DNA of 64,000 bases, from the NCBI RefSeq assembly GCF_910596095.1, contig NC_056535.1:24506505-24570504 (forward strand), in the 5' to 3' direction. Numbering within the stretch: the stretch's first letter is position 1; the number at the start of each line of letters is the position of its first letter. Shown here piece by piece: positions 58,254 to 64,000 of this stretch. The position numbers were made by a program, and so were the translations under genes. The DNA is from Thunnus maccoyii (taxonomy: Eukaryota; Chordata; Actinopteri; Scombriformes; Scombridae). Under the pieces are notes generated by a model. It did not search any database. It saw only the letters and a program-made list of their open reading frames with translations, and was not told the origin of the DNA.

Positions 58254-60523
58254 TCATTTCTGAGCAGCAGTCCTTGGCTTGTTATAAACAAGGAAGTCCG
58301 AGATGTCATGCCACACATTGCTGTCATGGTAGAGGTAGTTCATTGAAGACTGCAGTGAGGGCTGGAGGGTGTGTGGGTAATACTCAAACAGCCACAAGAC
58401 AATGCCCCACACCAGGGTGGCGAAAAGTGGGAAAGGGTCTTTTTTAGGCTGGGGGATAAATCCTTTCTCTACAGCCAGGCGAGACAAGGCGAACAAGATC
58501 CTGGACAGCAAGTACATGTTGATCTAGAGTAAAAAGTAGAGAGTTTTAATGGATAGGAAACAGTAATTAGAGAGAGTAATTACAGTCTTGGCTTAATATT
58601 GATGTGATTGTTAATGTACAAATAGGATTAAGGAAATGGCACACGTGACAAAAGTGGATTTGTGGATATAGGCCTGTCATACCTGGCTATTGATGTTGTT
58701 GTTATCTCCGAACACTAACCATCCTCCAATACAGGCAGCCAGAAAGGAGTGAGACTGCAAGCTCTTTCCCTGGATCTTCTCCTGCAAGGCCTGCAGTCCT
58801 TTGTATGTGAAAACAAAGTATGCCAGGTTGCGGGAGTGGGTGTACGTGGCCTTCAAAATGGCTTTGAGCTTATCCTTCAAACTGTTAGAGGGAAGAAAAA
58901 CATGTTCAGAGTTCAGAGGTGTGGCGAGTATTATACTTGCAGGATACTATTACTTAAAAACAGCTCAGTTCTTACCTGCCACTTCTGAATAGAAATGTCA
59001 TCACCAGGGCATGCGGTGCTCTGATTTTGGCTCCATATCTGAGATATAAACACAATACAATCAAGATGCAGGCTGCGAACACATGTGGCTACAGAACAAT
59101 ACTCAAACCCAAACCTAGTACTCAAACCCAAACATTATAGTCAACCAAATCCCCTTCAAATACATGAACAAGAGGTAGGTTTACAGCACACTGCCACAAA
59201 TATAATCTTATTTAACTCTTACATACTGTTCATATTCTGACCCTTCACAGCATCCCCTCATAATTAGTCTCATAATTAATTTCTGAACTGCAAATCTATT
59301 TTTCATTCATAAATATCTCATTTAGAGTCCAACCAATGCTGGATTTTAGGGGCTGATGCCAATATTAGGGAGTAAAAAAATTCCAATATTGATATATCAA
59401 CCGACTGTCTTATATATACAGAATATATACATAAACATACATTTTTTTGCAATGATCCTTCAAATGTAGTTATCAAACACTTGTGACAAAGATATGTAAT
59501 GGAGGCATGATATTTTACAGTTTAACAATAAATTTTATTGTATAAAATGACATCAGCACACTGAAACAGTAAACTTCACTGGGAATTTAATAATTATAAA
59601 TAACTGTAAATAAAAAACACAGAGAACAAAAAAAACATCTGTTTATATTAAACTTGGATTAAGAAAAAGGATCAAATATACATAAAATAATGCCTATATA
59701 ACTTTAATATATATCTATTTATATATATAAATATCAGTGCATATCAGACAACTTATACACTGATACTGATATATCTGTGATAGGCCAATATCAGTCGATG
59801 ATATCAGCTGACTGATATATCAGTCGGGCTCTAACCTCATTAGTCATTAATAAATGGGTGATTAATCCTAATTAAAGCTTTCAGAGAGCAGAGTGTGTGT
59901 ATTCTTCAGGTTTTACACAAAAACATTCACAATCCTACTATAGTATGGTCCTATGTTACATAAAACAGGAGAACATAACAGCTATCATGATTTCAATTAA
60001 TGTTTTTATATGTGAAGAATGCAACAACATTTTTGCATGGTGATTTTTTTTTTTTTAATCAATCAATCAAATTTAACCCGGAACACCCTCTTTAATATGT
60101 ACAAAAATTAGGATCAGCTGCACAAAATTTTTTAAAAAGGTGACATATTTCATACTTAAGTCAGGTTACAATAATGGTGTTCAGGGAGTTTTTAGTGCAC
60201 TCAACTGCACATATGGGTCAAATTTGGCCTGAACAGTATGTAAGGGTTAAAATATCGCCGTAAATTACCATGGTGGATCCAAACTAAAGCCAGCTACACT
60301 ACAGCTGATTAGCCACCAAAGAGCTTTTAGCAGTTAGCCGCAGGTTAGCGAAGTAAACTATCTCGACAATCAGCCAAACTAAAGAGTTTATTTAGTTTTA
60401 TTTCACTCACACGGCGCCGTTTCTGAATCCTTTCAACACTGCCAATGCAGCTTTGTATTTCTCTTGCTGCAGCAGATTATTGACAGTGTACAGTAGAGTT
60501 TTTATCAGATCTGAATGTGCCAT
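58254..60523 (-). CDS. pxmp4: Peroxisomal membrane protein 4 (PMP24)
   Basis: Four exons in coding order: 60411-60523, 58976-59038, 58683-58881, 58254-58523. All have GT/AG borders. They give 645 bases, 214 residues plus stop, against 212 in human PXMP4. Conserved blocks are KYKAALAVLKGFRNGAVYGA, KIRAPHALVMTFLFRSGS, FVFTYKGLQAL, NNNINSQINMYLLSRILFAL and SNVWHDISDFLVYNK. Hydrophobic segments such as FLAACIGGWLVFG and LFATLVWGIVLWLF fit an integral membrane protein. The family is placed in the peroxisomal membrane and is usually grouped with Tim17/22/23-like proteins; its biochemical role is poorly defined. The start is the first ATG of the exon and aligns with the human N-terminus. I see no broken or missing part. 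Confidence 0.95.
59325..59835. mobile_element. AT-rich MITE with GATATATCAG termini
   Basis: The left edge TAGAGTCCAACCAATGCTGG and the right edge GATATATCAGTCGGGCTCTA are diverged inverted repeats. The inside repeats CTGATATAT and CCAATAT words. It is a non-autonomous DNA transposon in pxmp4 intron 1. I recognise the type from other teleosts but not the family name. Confidence 0.55.
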
Positions 60524-60599
60524 GACTTTCACTACAGCTGTCAGGACACAAATAAATGTTGCACACGCACTCCAGAATAATGTGTCACGGGGAAAAAAG

Positions 60600-63500
60600 G
60601 CCGTAGCGCAGGATTGTAACTTGGTTCCTATGTAATTTCAATTTAAGCAAACTGTTCGTGTTTTTGGTCTCAAGACAAAATTATGCGTTATTATCGATTA
60701 AAATAACTTAAAAATCCAAACGTATAGCTTAAATTTATTTATTTTATTTAACTTAAAATACTCCCTAAAACCCCCTAAAATATTTTGAAAAAGGGGGTTA
60801 ACCTGGACAGAATAACATGATTAGTTAATGTATTTGCTGCAGTGGCGGTTTGTGCAGCAGACCTGTATCTACATACCAAACTGTGGTACGTAATCTTGGT
60901 AATTGCATTACTCATTTTGTTGTTGCACACTTACATAATGTGAGACTAGATCTGAAGAGTCCAGACACACTTTACAACAATACAGTGAGGAGTCTTAACA
61001 CACTAACGGTGTATAGTATTGAACACCAATTCCCATAGTTTCCTTTTTTTTTATTTTTCACTGCATTATTTTCTAGACTATATACACACCAGAGATATTT
61101 AGAGGACTGTCTTGCCACCATCTACAATTAGTTGTAATTGTTTTCAGCTGTGAGCAGCTCCTCCTTTATTTATTTAAATAGTCAGAAATCTAGATTTAGC
61201 ATGCATCTTGGTACCTCTGGGTATCCTTAATTTTGGCATTTTCCCCACACAATTCTCAAAATCTGGATGTAGGATGTATTCATCAACAATACAATCCATA
61301 TTACCAAACGTATAGTACATTACATTTACTTCCTCTCACAAAATGTTAGGAATACCTTTTCTGTGTTTGTTATAAGAGGACAACATGCAAAGTAATGGTT
61401 TGTAAATATGCTCATTTAGAAGAAATATTCAAACAAAAGTTATAAACAGTGTCATATTACTGAATATTTTTAACAGTGATTAAAAAAAGTATTACAATTC
61501 ACAAACATCCTGCAGGAGCCCAGTGTTTGAATCATTTTATTACTGTTTTTTTCTCTCAATCAATCCAATCCATTGTTACATGAAACCCATCCTACTAATA
61601 AATAGTATTCAACCATTGACTTCTAGTTATCAAAAAAGTTAGAGCTTCAAAAAAAAAAAAAAAAACAGTGATTACACTATCAACATGATTTACAATGCAA
61701 TCAGTACAACTAAATCACTACTTTGCATATTTCTATACATCTAACTGCCCCATGATCAGGAATGCAGCAGTGATTAAACAGTGAAGTGGTTAATTCGACC
61801 ATTTTGGAGTGACAAGGTGCTATCATTAGTCGTTCATATAACATTTGTAAACTGTTAACTGCCTCTTTTCTTAATAACAATCTCTGCAAAATGCGCATAA
61901 TGGTAGCTACTCACGGAGAAAGATTTTTGTAGGTGTGTATGTACTTAATTACTGCCAGAGATGAAGGGAAACTGTGAGATAACTCAAAGACATTTGACAC
62001 TATTATGTATCAAGTGAAAATATGTAGCAAAATTTGAGGTTACATCATTTTGCATTTTACTGGGAACTTCAGGGAACTTTTTCAAATTATTATTCTGAAT
62101 TTTTAGCATTCAATAAAACATACACTGCAATTATACCAAGTAATTTACACCATGTTGCTAGTAAACATAATCCACAGCTTAATGTTTGGACAGTTAAAGT
62201 TATTACTGTGTATAAATACAAATCCATGTTACTAACAGGCCTGTTAAACAAACATTTCAAATCCACAGTGACAAAGAGTAAAAAAAAAAAAAAAAATCCA
62301 AGAAAGGTTGAGAACTGACTTACGGAAAACTGCTGTAAATTACCTAGTCACTCCTAGTTTTTAACCAATAGAAAAATATATTTTATATTTAACTCCTCTT
62401 CAATAAATTTGGGTGATGGCAGGTTTTAAGTTTTGGATTTCTAAGTGTAGGTACCTCTTTTAGTTTTCATTTGGATTACTGACTGCTCCTTATAACGAGT
62501 GAAATACAGGACAACTGACTAGCGACAACCAATGTGTAATAATTTAAGGTAAGTAAATAATTATTTTTGGTGACTTTGTTCTTATTAAGTCAAATGGTTT
62601 ACAAAAAATATACTTTGGTACTGATTCCACAGTCATTTAAAGTGATACTCCACCTGATACTAAAAACAAAACTAGTTTGATGTTAGCAGAGCTTATATGA
62701 ATTACACTATAACTGTACAAATCTGAATACCTAACACCCTATAAAACTAGGGCCACTTGCTATTACTTCACTTCAAATCTGAATTCTCAACTTATGCCTG
62801 CAACTAAAAGGGGTCCTCTGCCTGGGTAAATTATATGAAGATATTTAACACATGTTTCTACTTTGTAAGTATTTACATAAACTGCATTAGTCACTTAACA
62901 CATTTAACAGTTAAGATTCAGCATCTTAATTATCTAGGATAATACTTAATTCTGGACATCTACCAGAGAATTTGCTACCATTCAGTGGGAATAGGTAATT
63001 ATTATACTTTTTTTTTTCTATGATGCAATATATTCTAATGCTCCCACTTCATCAGTAACAGCTCTTACTCATCAAGAAAATCCTTCACACATTAAGTCTC
63101 CCTCTCTGATAAAGGACGTGACCATCCACAGTCAAATATGCTTATATTACATACAGCACGAAGCATTTTGGGAAGTCAAGGTTTGTCAAATGAAATCACA
63201 ACCAAACCAGTTTCACCAAATACACTTGCTAATATGCAAATGTCCTCCACTTCATATTGAAGAATTAAATCAATAGTAAATGGTGAAACTTACCAAATTC
63301 TTAGAAAATGATCAAACAAACTATTGTTTGGTTCTATTATTGGCAAAAATGTTTTCTACAAAACTATTGCACATAAAAATACAACTTCTCTCAAGAACAA
63401 TCACAACTGTCTTACTGCTCACATGTGCAAACTAGTTAAAAGTTTGAACTCAAAGTTAGGAAATCAACCTGTCAAAATAAGAGAAATTATTATTACAATT

Positions 63501-63905
63501 AGCATGATTACACTTATCAAAGTTATTAAAGAAACTGAATATGTGCTACAGGATTCTAGTCAGTCCAGTCAGTCAGCTGTTGGAAAAAAAAAAAAAAAAA
63601 AAAAAAAACATCCATTCATTCGTCCTTTCAAGAAAAAAAAAAAATTGGGTCTGAGAAACCTAAAACCATGTATGTGCCTTTTATCATTTCTTTGAGATAT
63701 GAACCTTTTTTTTTAATACAAGTCAAAATGCACAAACATGGTTCTTTGCTTTGAAATTGTTATTCTAGTGCATAGGCCTGACATGGAGGCTCTTGAGAAG
63801 AGATGCACAGATTCACATGAATACGTGTAGAAACTGCACTTGCGTAATGTACAGCGAGTGCAGACATGACATGGTGAGAAAGGCGTCTCTTCTGCCTTCA
63901 TCGTC
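60600..63905. other. AT-rich DNA without a clear gene
   Basis: No coding region is supported. Pure A runs lie at about 61651-61666, 62280-62296 and 63584-63608. TTTATT at 61536-61541 is a minus-strand AATAAA. If the reading frame at 63906-64000 is a real last exon, part of this stretch could be its long 3' UTR. The 123-codon frame at 63324-63695 runs through the poly(A) tract and is not a gene. Confidence 0.4.
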
Positions 63906-64000
63906 TCATAGTGGGCTGAGCCGGGTGAGATCAGCTGGATTAGGGCGGAACTGATCATATACGTGAGAAGTGACATAGGGTGAGGAGGATTCACAGGTCT
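63906..64000 (-). CDS. Possible C-terminal exon of an unidentified minus-strand gene (partial)
   Basis: Entering from the window edge, one minus-strand frame is open for 31 codons. It reads SSPYVTSHVYDQFRPNPADL, then TRLSPL and a TGA at 63906-63908. The composition (Pro, Ser, Asp, few rare residues) looks more protein-like than nearby frames, and the bases are less AT-rich. A second frame in the same place (63713-63994) is also open and longer, but its residues look random. I do not recognise the protein. It could equally be chance. Confidence 0.3.
   Translation of the reverse strand, partial: TCESSSPYVTSHVYDQFRPNPADLTRLSPL

Noticed and set aside
63324-63695. 123-codon plus-strand frame with a poly-Lys segment
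   Set aside because: The lysines come from the pure A runs. There is no domain and the base composition is that of AT-rich intergenic DNA.
1-64000. CRISPR array, prokaryotic operon or phage system
   Set aside because: The spliced vertebrate genes, MITEs and SINE show a eukaryotic chromosome. The tandem units at 97-1423 have no spacers.

Overview
The window is nuclear DNA from a bony fish, probably a percomorph teleost. It has long AT-rich introns with GT/AG borders, microsatellites and long homopolymers, and many old transposon relics of teleost type (a DIRS retroelement, Tc1-like fragments, hAT-like MITEs, a tRNA-derived SINE). There are no operons and no bacterial-type genes. Most open reading frames in it are chance frames in introns and repeats.

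Layout. (1) 1-8.9 kb is a transposon graveyard. It holds two inverted arrays of a 91-bp unit (about 97-285 and 1138-1423), a decayed retrotransposon gag (1668-2700) and a decayed DIRS-type element (5304-8862). A 594-bp piece of the DIRS reverse transcriptase is present twice in opposite orientation, so the element contains a large inverted repeat. (2) 9-16.2 kb is gene-free and holds a Tc1-like relic and interspersed repeats. (3) 16.2-48.3 kb, plus strand, is an eyes-absent gene, best matched to eya2. It has a probable CpG-containing promoter and first exon near 16.2-16.85 kb, two further 5' exons, and thirteen coding exons from 29184 to 47188. The spliced frame is continuous and gives 476 residues with a complete C-terminal EYA phosphatase domain. 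(4) 48.5-54.4 kb, minus strand, is a complete 14-exon transglutaminase gene (684 residues, catalytic Cys274, His332 and Asp355) lying tail to tail with eya2. (5) 58.25-60.5 kb, minus strand, is a complete four-exon pxmp4 gene (214 residues, peroxisomal membrane protein 4). (6) 60.6-64 kb is AT-rich DNA without a clear gene. The last 95 bases may be the C-terminal end of another minus-strand gene.

The three genes are unrelated in function: a transcriptional co-activator and phosphatase, a protein cross-linking enzyme, and a peroxisomal membrane protein. Their human relatives EYA2, TGM2 and PXMP4 all lie on chromosome arm 20q, so the block looks like old conserved synteny and not a functional cluster. 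I found no convincing new gene system. The observations most worth checking are the DIRS inverted duplication with shared catalytic lesions, the inverted 91-bp arrays, two perfect DR1 nuclear-receptor sites in eya2 intron 1, a three-codon upstream ORF formed by splicing, and two hairpin-forming palindromes.
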